From positions 17,470 to 81,469 of the forward strand of contig CAIFEV010000011.1 of assembly GCA_903789615.1 (NCBI GenBank): DNA of 64,000 nucleotides. Direction: 5' to 3'. Source of the stretch: an uncultured Lachnospiraceae bacterium. Lineage in GTDB: Bacteria > Bacillota > Clostridia > Lachnospirales > Lachnospiraceae. Shown in pieces: positions 45,817 through 53,361 of the stretch; the stretch's first letter is position 1, and every line of letters begins with the position of its first letter. The notes beneath the pieces are model-generated. The model worked only from the letters and a program-made list of their open reading frames with translations, was not told where the DNA came from and ran no database searches. The position numbers and the translations under genes are program-made.

Positions 45817-46229
45817 CACTTTTTCTCTTTTCTGTTTCTGAAACGCGCCGCCGCCGGCGCAAGATACACTCCCGTCTGCCCGGACAGCATGCCGATGAGA
45901 ACCGCCACGCCAAGTTTCGGATCTTTTGCGAGACACACAAGAAGAATGACAGCCGCCAGACCGGCGCGAAGAAGCGTCAGAAAGACAGCGGCGCCTTTGT
46001 TTCCGTCCCGGTACAGAGCGCTTCGGATGATCAGGGCCAGCAGAATACTGCCGCAGGCCGCTGCAAGCACACCGATGAGAATTCCGGCTGCGGCTGTTGC
46101 TTTCAGCCCTTCCGGCACAAACAGCACCGTTATCAGCTCGGATATGACAAGGAAGATTCCTTCTCCCGCCAGCAGCACCGGAAGGTTCTCATTAATCTGA
46201 CGGAAATTACTCAAAAACCGGCCTTTCAT
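45816..46229 (-). CDS. Small four-helix membrane protein, AtpI-like
   Basis: 137 residues with four predicted membrane segments (about 18-36, 44-66, 83-101, 105-125). The layout and a final YLAPAAARF-type end resemble ATP synthase subunit I, but no ATP synthase genes are present and the similarity is weak. It is coupled to the large exported protein by a TGATG overlap, which suggests that the two work together. The start is divergent from the DUF402 gene. Confidence 0.65.
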   Translation of the reverse strand: MKGRFLSNFRQINENLPVLLAGEGIFLVISELITVLFVPEGLKATAAAGILIGVLAAACGSILLALIIRSALYRDGNKGAAVFLTLLRAGLAAVILLVCLAKDPKLGVAVLIGMLSGQTGVYLAPAAARFRNRKEKK

Positions 46230-46250
46230 ACTATTTTCCCTTGAAGCGGA

Positions 46251-46278
46251 TTGTCAGGGCGTCCGCTGGTGCTATAAT
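46251..46278 (+). promoter_or_regulatory. Predicted promoter of the DUF402 gene
   Basis: TTGTCA (46251-46256), 16 bases and a perfect TATAAT (46273-46278), 65 bases ahead of the start. Confidence 0.7.
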
Positions 46279-46343
46279 CAAAGATAATAAACGTCGTAAC
46301 CGGAATTTCTTCAGGCCGCTTAAGGGGAGGCCGGAGGTCATGT

Positions 46344-46847
46344 ATGCCAGAACTCATTCGAAAACGTCTGATCCCGGACGAGTACATTCCGCTTACCGAT
46401 GACAGGATCCTGTACCGGTCCGATGAAATCATCGTCACGGCATGGAAGACACTTCACCCGAAAGCGCAGTTCTCGCACGGATATTCCTGCTATTTCCTGA
46501 AAAAAGGCTGGAAAGTCAGCCGCTTTTTCCGGCAGGACGGATCCCTGTACTACATCTACTGCGACATCATCCGCTCGGATTACGTGAAGGAATCCGACAC
46601 CTGGATCTTTACCGACCTTCTGGCGGACGTGATTCTGGAGAGTTCCGGCCTTGTGCGGGTCGTCGATCTGGACGAACTGGCGGACGCCTTCGACAGAGGG
46701 ATTCTGTCCGCCCCGGCCCTGACCGGCGTCCTGCGCAGTCTGAACGAACTGCTCTCCTGCATCTACAGCGGCGCATTTGACCGTGTGATCGGAGAGCTCG
46801 ACAGACACATACCGGAAAAGCCGTCAGCGCCGGAAGGAGCCGGGTGA
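46344..46847 (+). CDS. DUF402 protein, nucleoside di/triphosphatase-like (Ntdp family)
   Basis: 167 residues, typical DUF402 size. The conserved core is visible: KGWKVSRFFRQDGSLYYIYCDI followed by the metal-binding acidic residues (TWIFTDLLADVIL, VVDLDELADAF). Characterised relatives hydrolyse nucleoside tri- and diphosphates or nucleotidyl esters with a divalent metal. GGAGG lies six bases ahead of the ATG. It is a single gene converging on the dCMP deaminase; a six-pair hairpin (46849-46865) lies between them. The physiological substrate is unknown. Confidence 0.85.
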   Translation: MPELIRKRLIPDEYIPLTDDRILYRSDEIIVTAWKTLHPKAQFSHGYSCYFLKKGWKVSRFFRQDGSLYYIYCDIIRSDYVKESDTWIFTDLLADVILESSGLVRVVDLDELADAFDRGILSAPALTGVLRSLNELLSCIYSGAFDRVIGELDRHIPEKPSAPEGAG

Positions 46848-46872
46848 GCCGGCTTCCTGCCGGCCTGGGTTC

Positions 46873-47361
46873 TCACAGGGTGATTTTTACTTCCCGGCCC
46901 GTGCGCTCGTAGCGGTAAAAATTCACACCGGCTGCCTTGAGCATGCGCTTGGAGGCGATGACGTTGGCCGTTTTGGCGTATTTGTCATCGTCGTAGACGA
47001 GCGTGCGGATTCCGGCCTGAATGATGGCTTTGGCACACTCGTTGCAGGGGAAGAGGGTGACATACATCTTGCTGCCCTCCAGGCTTCCTCCCCGGTAATT
47101 GAGGATCGCGTTCAATTCCGAGTGGACAATGTACACGTACTTCTTGTCCAGCTCATCGCCCGCCTCTCTGGCCCACGGGAACTCGTCGTCCGAGCATCCC
47201 AGCGGGAAGCCGTTGTACCCCATCGACAGGATCTTGTTGTCCTGACTGACGATGCAGGCACCGACCTGTGTGTGCGGGTCCTTGGAGCGCATGGAAGCAA
47301 GCTTGGCTACCCCCATGAAATACTCATCCCACGAAATATAGTCTTTCCGCTTGTCGCTCAT
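46873..47361 (-). CDS. dCMP deaminase (ComEB family)
   Basis: 162 residues. It converts dCMP to dUMP, feeding thymidylate synthesis. The zinc site is complete: HSELNAILN (His and catalytic Glu) and PCNECAKAII (two Cys). DPHTQVGACIV and GYNGFPLGC are also typical. It is the last gene of the leftward group after rpiB, 14 bases away. Confidence 0.94.
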   Translation of the reverse strand: MSDKRKDYISWDEYFMGVAKLASMRSKDPHTQVGACIVSQDNKILSMGYNGFPLGCSDDEFPWAREAGDELDKKYVYIVHSELNAILNYRGGSLEGSKMYVTLFPCNECAKAIIQAGIRTLVYDDDKYAKTANVIASKRMLKAAGVNFYRYERTGREVKITL

Positions 47362-47375
47362 GCCAGCCCCTTATC

Positions 47376-47810
47376 TTATTTATCCCACATCCGGATCCGT
47401 CTGATATGCCGCTCTTCGCCGGAAAACGGCGTCGAGAGGAAGCAGTCCACGATTTTCACGGCGAGGTCCGGTCCCAGCGTGCGCCCGCCCAGGCACAGTA
47501 CGTTGGCGTTGTTGTGCTCTCTGGTCTTCTCCGCCGTGTAGCAGTCCGAGACTGCCGCGGCGCGGATGCCTTTTTCCTTGTTGGCGGCCATGCTCATGCC
47601 GATCCCGGTGCCGCACACCAGAATTCCCAGCTCGCAGGAACCATCCTGGATTTTTTCGGTCACCTTCTTTGCATATACCGGATAATCGACAGACTTCTCA
47701 TCAAAGCATCCCACATCGGTAAATTCTTTTCCTTCTGCCTTCAGATGCTTCATGATCTCCTGCTTGAGAAGATACCCGCCGTGATCACTTCCGATTGCTA
47801 TCATCTTCAT
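47376..47810 (-). CDS. rpiB: Ribose 5-phosphate isomerase B
   Basis: 144 residues. It interconverts ribose-5-phosphate and ribulose-5-phosphate. The start (MIAIGSDHGGYLLKQ), the catalytic Cys region (ILVCGTGIGMSMAANK) and SDCYTAEKTREHNNANVLCLG are characteristic. Its start overlaps the end of the phosphatase-like gene by 26 bases. The order sua5 - phosphatase - rpiB matches Bacillus ywlC-ywlE-rpiB. Confidence 0.96.
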   Translation of the reverse strand: MKMIAIGSDHGGYLLKQEIMKHLKAEGKEFTDVGCFDEKSVDYPVYAKKVTEKIQDGSCELGILVCGTGIGMSMAANKEKGIRAAAVSDCYTAEKTREHNNANVLCLGGRTLGPDLAVKIVDCFLSTPFSGEERHIRRIRMWDK

Positions 47811-48273
47811 CCTTTCCAGCTGACGTCAGTTCAGCTTTTCCGCCGATGACAGTCGTGAGCACCTGGATCTGCACAAAGCAGCTCTCCAGCGCCTCCTCGC
47901 CTCTCCCCGACGGATCCTTTATCTCTGCATCCGTCTCGCCCGCAAATTCTCCGAGCGTGAAGACATTGACCGCATTGGGAAATTTCCGGTAGAGCGTCTT
48001 CTTCATCGATGCGTTCATCGTCAGGACGAGCGTCCTGTCCGAAAAATCCCCGCTGCTTATCTCGCGGGAATATCCCGGTGTCCATCTGATGCCGCTCTTC
48101 GTCGCCAGTTCTCCCGCCCGGTTGTCGAAAGGCTCGGGGAACAGCACAATCATTCCCCGGGAGCCCACCTGTATCCGTGACGTCCTGAGGCACTGCCGGG
48201 CAGCGGCTGCCGCAAGCGGTGCACGGCACGTCCCGTCTCTGCTCACAAAGAGAATCCTGTCAAATGTCTTCAT
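47785..48273 (-). CDS. Low-molecular-weight protein phosphatase-like protein lacking the catalytic Cys
   Basis: 162 residues, the size and position (between sua5 and rpiB) of YwlE-type LMW phosphatases, which act on phospho-tyrosine or phospho-arginine. The active-site loop normally reads C-x5-R-S; here residues 11-18 read SRDGTCRA, so the nucleophile is Ser11 rather than Cys and the Ser after the Arg is Ala18. The Asp-Pro of the general-acid loop is still present (IKDPSGRGEEA). It is probably catalytically dead or altered and may be a binding protein. The C-terminal 25 residues are variable and polar. Confidence 0.85.
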   Translation of the reverse strand: MKTFDRILFVSRDGTCRAPLAAAAARQCLRTSRIQVGSRGMIVLFPEPFDNRAGELATKSGIRWTPGYSREISSGDFSDRTLVLTMNASMKKTLYRKFPNAVNVFTLGEFAGETDAEIKDPSGRGEEALESCFVQIQVLTTVIGGKAELTSAGKDEDDSNRK

Positions 48274-48330
48274 AATCCCGTCCGGTCAGACACCGTATCT
48301 TCTGCTTACAATGCGGCTCTAAAGCCGTTT

Positions 48331-49389
48331 TCAGGCATTAATTATAGTATGTCCGGCGGCTTTTATCAAACGGTTCATAACCGCCTGTCCGACGTTGTGT
48401 CCCGAGAATCCTTCTGAATAGATCCGGTCGACTTTCTCCTCGTCAAACGCCCGCAGGACCGCAAAAAGGTTGTGCGCAACCGTTGCCTCGTCCCTATGGG
48501 AGCCGACCACCTTCACAATGCCTTCCGGGTACCGGGAAGCCGTCTCCTCCGTCGCCATGATGCCGACCTTCTCGCCGCGTGCCTTAGCGTCTCTGGTCAG
48601 CGCGTTGATTCTGGCGATGACCGCCTCCGGCTCACCCTCAACAATCGCAAGATCCGCATCCGGCGCATAGTGCTTGTACTTCATGCCCGGTGCCTTCGGA
48701 ACCACGCCCGCCGGCACGCTGACGCCCCGGATGGCCGGGTCCACATCAACCCGCCCCAGGCAGTCCCGGAGCTGTTCCAGCGTGATATAGCCCGGGCGCA
48801 GCAGCACCGGAACATCGCCGGACAGATCGATGATCGTGGATTCCACGCCGACATCCACCGTGTCATCGCAGAGGATCATGTCGATGCGGCCGTTCAGGTC
48901 GTGAATGACGTGCTCAGCCTTTGTCGGGCTGGGCTTTCCGGAAAGGTTGGCACTGGGCGCCGCGATGTATACGCCCGACTCCCGGATGAGCCTTGCTGCC
49001 GTCGGGTGGCTGGGCATCCGGATCGCGACCGTGTCAAGACCGCCGGTGATCGCATCCGGGACGATGGCACTCTTCTTCAGGATCATCGTCAGCGGTCCCG
49101 GCAGAAACCGGTCATAAAGAAGCCCGGCCGCCGGCGGGATTTCCCTCGCCAGCTTCGCGTAGTCCGCCCTGTCGGCAATGTGGACGATCAGCGGATTGTC
49201 GCTCGGGCGCCCCTTCGCCGCATAGATCTTTTTCGCCGCCTCTACATTCAGCGCATCAGCCCCGAGGCCGTAGACTGTCTCCGTGGGAAATGCCACCAGC
49301 CCGCCCGAGCGCAGGATCTCTCCCGCCTGGGCAAAATACGCATCGTCTTTTCTGGTATCCCCTGTCAGCTTTGCAATGACCGTATCCAT
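48331..49389 (-). CDS. sua5: Threonylcarbamoyl-AMP synthase TsaC/Sua5
   Basis: 352 residues. It makes the threonylcarbamoyl-AMP used for t6A37 of ANN-decoding tRNAs. The N-terminal YrdC domain (about 10-205) is complete: GGLVAFPTETVYGLGADAL, KGRPSDNPLIVHI, PSANLSGKPSPT, DVGVESTIIDLSG. The C-terminal Sua5 domain (about 230-350) follows after the interdomain linker (PKAPGMKYKHYAPDADL). It is nine bases after the GH18 gene in the same direction. Confidence 0.96.
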   Translation of the reverse strand: MDTVIAKLTGDTRKDDAYFAQAGEILRSGGLVAFPTETVYGLGADALNVEAAKKIYAAKGRPSDNPLIVHIADRADYAKLAREIPPAAGLLYDRFLPGPLTMILKKSAIVPDAITGGLDTVAIRMPSHPTAARLIRESGVYIAAPSANLSGKPSPTKAEHVIHDLNGRIDMILCDDTVDVGVESTIIDLSGDVPVLLRPGYITLEQLRDCLGRVDVDPAIRGVSVPAGVVPKAPGMKYKHYAPDADLAIVEGEPEAVIARINALTRDAKARGEKVGIMATEETASRYPEGIVKVVGSHRDEATVAHNLFAVLRAFDEEKVDRIYSEGFSGHNVGQAVMNRLIKAAGHTIINA

Positions 49390-49397
49390 CGTATCTC

Positions 49398-51161
49398 TTA
49401 CCCCAATTCTTCCCGCACTATATCCCAGATATCCGGAAGCTCTTTTCCCAGCTGCCAGAAGGCGGCGCCGGCACAGCCGGACTCTTTCACCGCCTGCATG
49501 CGCAGCGTGAAAGACCGCTCCTCTTCAAGCCACGCATAGTACTGCGTATCACCGCTGCTCCAGGAAGCCGTGTACTGTCCGACACCATCGTCCCAGGACA
49601 GCGCGGCTCCCGCTTCTGCCACGGCGTCAAGCGCCTCCTGCATCCCGTACTCCCGGCCAGACGACTCTCCGCCCGACACCTGGTAAATCCGGGTGTAGAA
49701 GGGACATCCGCACACCAGCTGGCTGCTGTCCACCTTTTCGAGCGCATTGGTCAGATTCGTACTGAAAAACTCCTGCGACGAAACGCTTCCGGGTTCCGAT
49801 GTGGACCAGTGCTCATCATAGTCCATCATGATGATATAATCCACATAATCGCTCTGTTCTTCATAATTATAGTATTCTCTGCTCCGGACCGGAATATAAT
49901 TATCCGTAGAAAGGATGATCCGGCGCTTCCGGCATTCAACGGAAAGCTCCCGCACAAACTGCAGAAAATCCGGCGCGCTCTCCTGTGTGACAGCCTCAAA
50001 GTCAAGATTGACGCCGTCATATCCGTACTGATCGGCATCCGCCATCAGACGGGTGATAAGGCTGCTTCTTGCCGCGCGGCTGGAAAGCAGCGCTTTGCTG
50101 TCCACATCCTCCGTGAAGTCCGAAATCAGCGGCCACACGGACAGCCCGCGGCTCTTCAGTTCCGTGATGAGGCTGTCTGAGACCGTGTCGTCTACATTCC
50201 CCGCCGTATCCGATATCGTATACCATGTCGGCGAAACGACGTTCAGCTCTTCAGCCGCTGCCGGGTCGTTTTCATCCCCGTCCAGAACCGAACGGTTGCT
50301 GGTCAGCCATCCCATGACGATCCTGTGCCCCAGCAGGACATGTGAGTACGCCCCGTCGAAGGTGTGCGCAACCGTGCCGGTCTGCTGTCCGCTCAGATAC
50401 CGGCTCTTTACATATCCCGTGATGCCGTCCTCTGTTAGCACCTCCACCCAGTCCCCGAGATCCTCAAGCACCGTGACCGTCTCTCCCTGCGTCAGAGAGG
50501 CTAAAACCGGGCTCTTAATGCCGCCCCGGTACCGCAGCTGCGTGCCGCGCGAAAGGACGGCCGTGTTGTTCTGCGCCCCTCCGCTGCGAAGCACCACGCG
50601 TGCTGCGCCTGCCGCAGCCGCACCTGACTGGCCGCTGTCTTCTGAAAAGTACCAGGAGGCGCTGAAATCAGCACTTTTCAGACAGTACGCGAGCCAGAGA
50701 CTCTTCTGGCCGTCTGCGCTTAAAACGACCGGCTTATCGGTCGTTTCCTTTCTCCCATCATCCGAGGTGAACTCTGTCTGACCGGCCCGGTACTCCCACG
50801 TGCCGTCCCCGTCTGTGAACAGAACCGCATCCGACTCGGAGTCCTCGTAAAACCGCGTGGTGAGATGTTCCCGCACCCAGCCGGCGTCCACGTACACCTC
50901 GCTGTCCACAATGGTCCCCGCGTCCGGATAGGCCATGCCGTCGATGATGATCGTACATTTTCCGGTCTCCCCGGACGACCCGAAATATTCCTGAAGATCC
51001 ATCGTCTTTGACGTCGGCGTGAATGTATAGATCCCTGCCGCAGCCGCCGGCACGAGAATCACCATGACGATGGCAAATAAAAGAATTCTGATATTTTTCC
51101 GCTTTTTCCCGGAATGTTTTCTGCGTCTTCCGCTTTTTCTTTTGTCTGATGTCCCGCGCAT
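49398..51161 (-). CDS. Exported GH18 glycosidase with SH3 domain (cell-wall or spore type)
   Basis: 587 residues from the ATG at 51159-51161; a longer frame runs into the promoter region. A basic start and one membrane segment (about 24-44) suggest export with an anchor. A middle SH3-like domain (about 205-265; GGIKSPVLASLTQGETVTVLE) may bind peptidoglycan. The GH18 barrel follows, with catalytic Glu in YDGVNLDFEAV and later YIIMMDYDEHW and AGAAFWQLGKE. Such proteins act on GlcNAc bonds in peptidoglycan or spore cortex, in the manner of YaaH/YdhD; the substrate here is inferred. It is first in the leftward unit with sua5. Confidence 0.9.
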   Translation of the reverse strand: MRGTSDKRKSGRRRKHSGKKRKNIRILLFAIVMVILVPAAAAGIYTFTPTSKTMDLQEYFGSSGETGKCTIIIDGMAYPDAGTIVDSEVYVDAGWVREHLTTRFYEDSESDAVLFTDGDGTWEYRAGQTEFTSDDGRKETTDKPVVLSADGQKSLWLAYCLKSADFSASWYFSEDSGQSGAAAAGAARVVLRSGGAQNNTAVLSRGTQLRYRGGIKSPVLASLTQGETVTVLEDLGDWVEVLTEDGITGYVKSRYLSGQQTGTVAHTFDGAYSHVLLGHRIVMGWLTSNRSVLDGDENDPAAAEELNVVSPTWYTISDTAGNVDDTVSDSLITELKSRGLSVWPLISDFTEDVDSKALLSSRAARSSLITRLMADADQYGYDGVNLDFEAVTQESAPDFLQFVRELSVECRKRRIILSTDNYIPVRSREYYNYEEQSDYVDYIIMMDYDEHWSTSEPGSVSSQEFFSTNLTNALEKVDSSQLVCGCPFYTRIYQVSGGESSGREYGMQEALDAVAEAGAALSWDDGVGQYTASWSSGDTQYYAWLEEERSFTLRMQAVKESGCAGAAFWQLGKELPDIWDIVREELG

Positions 51162-51239
51162 AATCGCCCCAAATGTTACAAAAACGTTACAGTGTAATTT
51201 ACAGACTATACAGGAATCGGGCATTTGTCAACCGGAAAC

Positions 51240-51263
51240 CGCCCCGGCAAAGGACCGGGGCGG
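51240..51263 (-). terminator. GC-rich hairpin upstream of the GH18 gene
   Basis: CCGCCCCGG and CCGGGGCGG form a perfect nine-pair stem with a six-base loop; the minus strand then has only three T. It may end transcripts coming from upstream before the GH18 promoter. Confidence 0.45.
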
Positions 51264-51440
51264 CCGCTTCACTAAACTTCCTTTCATCCGTGAATAACCG
51301 GCCGATGCGGCCTGACTGCAGTAACTGCGTTCCGCGCACCTTTTTTCGTAGCCCCCGCAGGCACTGCCGGGCCTGTGATTCCCGTCGGCATCTGCGGCGC
51401 CCCTTAAACAAAAAAAGATTTCTCTGATAATGCGGTCCCG

Positions 51441-51595
51441 AAAAAACTGCACGGCTGATGCAGGCATATATTCCGATATTCCAGCGTGCAGGCTGCTGAT
51501 TTGGGGATCAATGAAGAAAAATTATTGTGTGCCGCTCACAAAGGCGGCAGAATCCGTATTCCCTCCGGAAAGCCTCCTTTCCGGTGCCGGAACGT
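51441..51595 (-). ncRNA. Candidate small RNA of about 155 bases
   Basis: A consensus promoter (51602-51630) and an intrinsic terminator enclose a stretch without a credible gene. The terminator stem pairs CTGCACG with CGTGCAG (51447-51453 and 51485-51491), lengthened by a CTG/CAG pairing with one bulged base, then six T. Near the 5' end is a perfect hairpin CCGGAAAG-GAGG-CTTTCCGG (51565-51584) whose loop is a Shine-Dalgarno-like GAGG, followed by TGCCGC/GCGGCA (51530-51549). I do not recognise 6S, SRP, tmRNA, RNase P or a known riboswitch in it. It could be a trans-acting RNA or an attenuated leader. Confidence 0.55.
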
Positions 51596-51601
51596 AAATT
51601 T

Positions 51602-51630
51602 ATTATACCGCACGTCACACCGCGCATCAA
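51602..51630 (-). promoter_or_regulatory. Predicted promoter of the candidate small RNA
   Basis: TTGATG (minus strand, 51625-51630), 17 bases and a perfect TATAAT (51602-51607). No start codon with a ribosome binding site follows within the terminated transcript. Confidence 0.75.
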
Positions 51631-51664
51631 GCCCGCCGCGATGCAGCGGCAGACGATCCGTCGA

Positions 51665-51693
51665 TTGAAAGTGACGGCCGCTTCGGGTATGAT
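51665..51693 (+). promoter_or_regulatory. Predicted promoter of mecA
   Basis: TTGAAA (51665-51670), 17 bases and TATGAT (51688-51693), 20 bases ahead of the mecA start, giving a very short leader. Confidence 0.7.
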
Positions 51694-51713
51694 GAGGGCG
51701 AAGGGAGCGGAAC

Positions 51714-52529
51714 ATGAAAATCGAACCGTTTGAGAATAACTCCATAAAGGTGACGCTTGACTCCGAGGATCTGGAGCATTTCGGCATCGATCTGCACCGT
51801 GACGCGTACGGCTCTCCGCGGATGGAACAACTCTTCCGCCGGATCGGAAGCAAACTGCGTCAGGAGCAGGGCTTCAACCCGGACGGCCTGCCGGTCGCCA
51901 TAGAAGCCATACCTGTGAATGTGCAGCAGCTGGTGCTGAACTTTATTCCGGTTCCTTACGCGGAGGAAGCCGGCAACGGGTATGCGCATTTCTCAAAGCT
52001 TTCGCCCGAGGATGAGGCCATGGGGCTTTACGGTGCGGACACGGACGCCTCCGGGCAGGATGCCGCGTATGATGATACAGGGGATGATTTCGCGAACGAC
52101 GATTCTCAGGAAGACAGTTACGCTTTCCGCACTTCGTCACCGTTTGGCGCTGCTTTTTCGGAAAAAGACGGGGCATCCCGCTCCGGCGCAGGAAATGCAG
52201 CCCCGGCCATATCCGCTCTTGCCGTGACTTTCAAAAATTTCCAGGAAGCCGCAACGGCATGCTCCGTTCTGCCCGCCATAGCGGACAGAACCGAAAGCTG
52301 GATGTTCCGCATGGGTGCAGTACAAACTGCTGCCTCCTACATTCTGTTCATCCGCGCTTCGCAGCACAAAAATGCGGGTGACTCTCCGGATTTCCGTGAG
52401 ATCGCCCGCATTCTTTCCGAGTACGGCAGGGTCGCTGCCTGCGCTCCCTCCCGCCTGGACTATTATCTTGAGCATGGAACCTGTCTGATCCGCGAAGAAG
52501 CCATCCGACGGCTGCGGAAATTCAGCTGA
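51714..52529 (+). CDS. mecA: Adaptor protein MecA family
   Basis: 271 residues. MecA adaptors deliver substrates to the ClpC-ClpP protease. The N-terminal domain (about 1-75; MKIEPFENNSIKVTLDSEDL, GFNPDGLPVAIEAIPV) and the C-terminal ClpC-binding domain (about 165-270; ALAVTFKNFQEAATACSVLP, YLEHGTCLIREEAI) are both recognisable. They are joined by an acidic linker of about 70 residues rich in Asp, Ser and Ala, so the protein is somewhat longer than usual. AAGGGAG precedes the ATG. It converges on the DUF1858 gene. Confidence 0.88.
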   Translation: MKIEPFENNSIKVTLDSEDLEHFGIDLHRDAYGSPRMEQLFRRIGSKLRQEQGFNPDGLPVAIEAIPVNVQQLVLNFIPVPYAEEAGNGYAHFSKLSPEDEAMGLYGADTDASGQDAAYDDTGDDFANDDSQEDSYAFRTSSPFGAAFSEKDGASRSGAGNAAPAISALAVTFKNFQEAATACSVLPAIADRTESWMFRMGAVQTAASYILFIRASQHKNAGDSPDFREIARILSEYGRVAACAPSRLDYYLEHGTCLIREEAIRRLRKFS

Positions 52530-52537
52530 CTCCCCTC

Positions 52538-52744
52538 TCAGCCTTTCGACTCGAGATAGTCGTTGATGTCTTCCACCAGACCGTCGCTGTCGATTCCGTG
52601 AACCGCCGCAGCCTGCTCGATCGTCTCTCCCATGGAGGCCGGGCAGAAGATGCAGCCCATGCCCGATCCCATCAGAATATCGGCAATCCCGCCGTCGATC
52701 ATCAGCGCATCGCTGATCACGGTGTCCTTTGTAACTTTCGCCAT
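52538..52744 (-). CDS. DUF1858 domain protein
   Basis: 68 residues from the ATG at 52742-52744. The DUF1858 pattern is clear: ITKDTVIS-type start (VTKDTVISDALMIDGGIADIL), then a Gly-Met-Gly-Cys turn with two Cys (GMGCIFCPASMGETIEQAA) and a helical end (GIDSDGLVEDINDYL). The two cysteines probably form a redox or metal site; related domains sit in hybrid-cluster and sulfur-metabolism proteins. Its function is not known. It has a consensus promoter and a leader of about 65 bases with a small hairpin. Confidence 0.88.
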   Translation of the reverse strand: MAKVTKDTVISDALMIDGGIADILMGSGMGCIFCPASMGETIEQAAAVHGIDSDGLVEDINDYLESKG

Positions 52745-52816
52745 ACTGTGCAATCCTTTCTCTTGTCCGAACACATGAGCTTCTGCTCATGAATGTTTGA
52801 AGTATCCGACAAATCC

Positions 52817-52845
52817 ATCATACCGGTGCACCTTTTTTCTGTCAA
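52817..52845 (-). promoter_or_regulatory. Predicted promoter of the DUF1858 gene
   Basis: TTGACA (minus strand, 52840-52845), 17 bases and TATGAT (52817-52822). Confidence 0.8.
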
Positions 52846-52980
52846 CTGCCCATCCCTGTCAGAATTGTATACATTAATGCAAGTGTTCCAGTATGATTTG
52901 GGGGATCTGTTAGCGCCGAAAGATTCAGGTTTTATGCGGCTTTCCGGGTATTATTTTTTTAAGAACAATCCGAAAAGCGG

Positions 52981-53009
52981 TTGCAAATTGTGCGGTCATT
53001 TCCTATAAT
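52981..53009 (+). promoter_or_regulatory. Predicted promoter of the ferredoxin gene
   Basis: TTGCAA (52981-52986), 17 bases and a perfect TATAAT (53004-53009), 70 bases ahead of the ferredoxin start. Confidence 0.85.
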
Positions 53010-53078
53010 TCAAGGAGTAAAGAGCTGTAGGAATCTATTGGCAATTTAAAAAGAAGTGTCATTCAAGGAGGTAATCTT

Positions 53079-53249
53079 ATGGCATATGTAATTAATGACG
53101 ACTGCATCAACTGCGGTGCATGCGAGCCCGGCTGCCCGGTAAGCGCAATCAGCGAGGCTGACGGCAAGAGAGTTATCGATGCTGACACCTGCATCGAGTG
53201 CGGCGCATGCGCAAGCGTTTGCCCGGTTGGAGCTCCGAATCCTCAGTAA
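53079..53249 (+). CDS. Clostridial-type 2[4Fe-4S] ferredoxin
   Basis: 56 residues. Two Cys motifs, CINCGACEPGCP and CIECGACASVCP, bind two 4Fe-4S clusters in the classic clostridial arrangement, with MAYVINDDC at the start and VGAPNPQ at the end. It is a soluble low-potential electron carrier for pyruvate oxidoreductase, hydrogenase and similar enzymes. A very strong AAGGAGG lies seven bases before the ATG, and promoter and terminator are both near consensus, so high expression as a single-gene unit is likely. Confidence 0.96.
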   Translation: MAYVINDDCINCGACEPGCPVSAISEADGKRVIDADTCIECGACASVCPVGAPNPQ

Positions 53250-53270
53250 TCGGATCTGATTTTCAGTCAA

Positions 53271-53308
53271 AAAAAGCCTTCCCTGCTGCGGTGCAGGAAA
53301 GGCTTTTT
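53271..53308 (+). terminator. Intrinsic terminator of the ferredoxin gene, possibly bidirectional
   Basis: A stem of about 13 pairs with one mismatch (AAGCCTTCCCTGC with GCAGGAAAGGCTT) is flanked by A on the left and T on the right, so it can also serve dnaB from the other side. Confidence 0.88.
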
Positions 53309-53361
53309 TATTTGTTCAAGCCGTCATCAGGCAGGCGGGTTTTTTCAGGTGCACGCTCCTC

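Larger units (their letters stand above)
51162..51713. other. Long intergenic region between the GH18 gene and mecA
   Basis: No supported protein gene. It holds a promoter and terminator defining a candidate RNA (51441-51630, minus), a stretch with several more possible stems (51264-51430, minus), a strong hairpin (51240-51263) and the mecA promoter (51665-51693, plus). A TTGACA near 51230 with TATAGT 15 bases on may start the GH18 transcript; the spacing is short. Confidence 0.6.
52745..53078. other. Intergenic region between divergent DUF1858 and ferredoxin genes
   Basis: Contains two outward-facing promoters (52817-52845 minus, 52981-53009 plus) and a perfect seven-pair hairpin with a four-base loop (CATGAGC at 52774-52780, GCTCATG at 52785-52791) in the DUF1858 leader. 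A 71-codon open frame at 52793-53008 runs across the promoters and has no ribosome binding site, so I do not call it. Confidence 0.65.

Noticed and set aside
51228..51467. 79-codon minus-strand frame
   Set aside because: It begins inside the terminator of the candidate RNA, lacks a good ribosome binding site and shows no protein-like pattern.
51162..51600. c-di-AMP (ydaO) riboswitch before the cell-wall glycosidase
   Set aside because: The gene type would fit, but I could not find the conserved core motifs of that riboswitch in the right order.
52793..53008. 71-codon plus-strand frame upstream of the ferredoxin gene
   Set aside because: It spans both divergent promoters, ends inside the ferredoxin -10 region and has no ribosome binding site.
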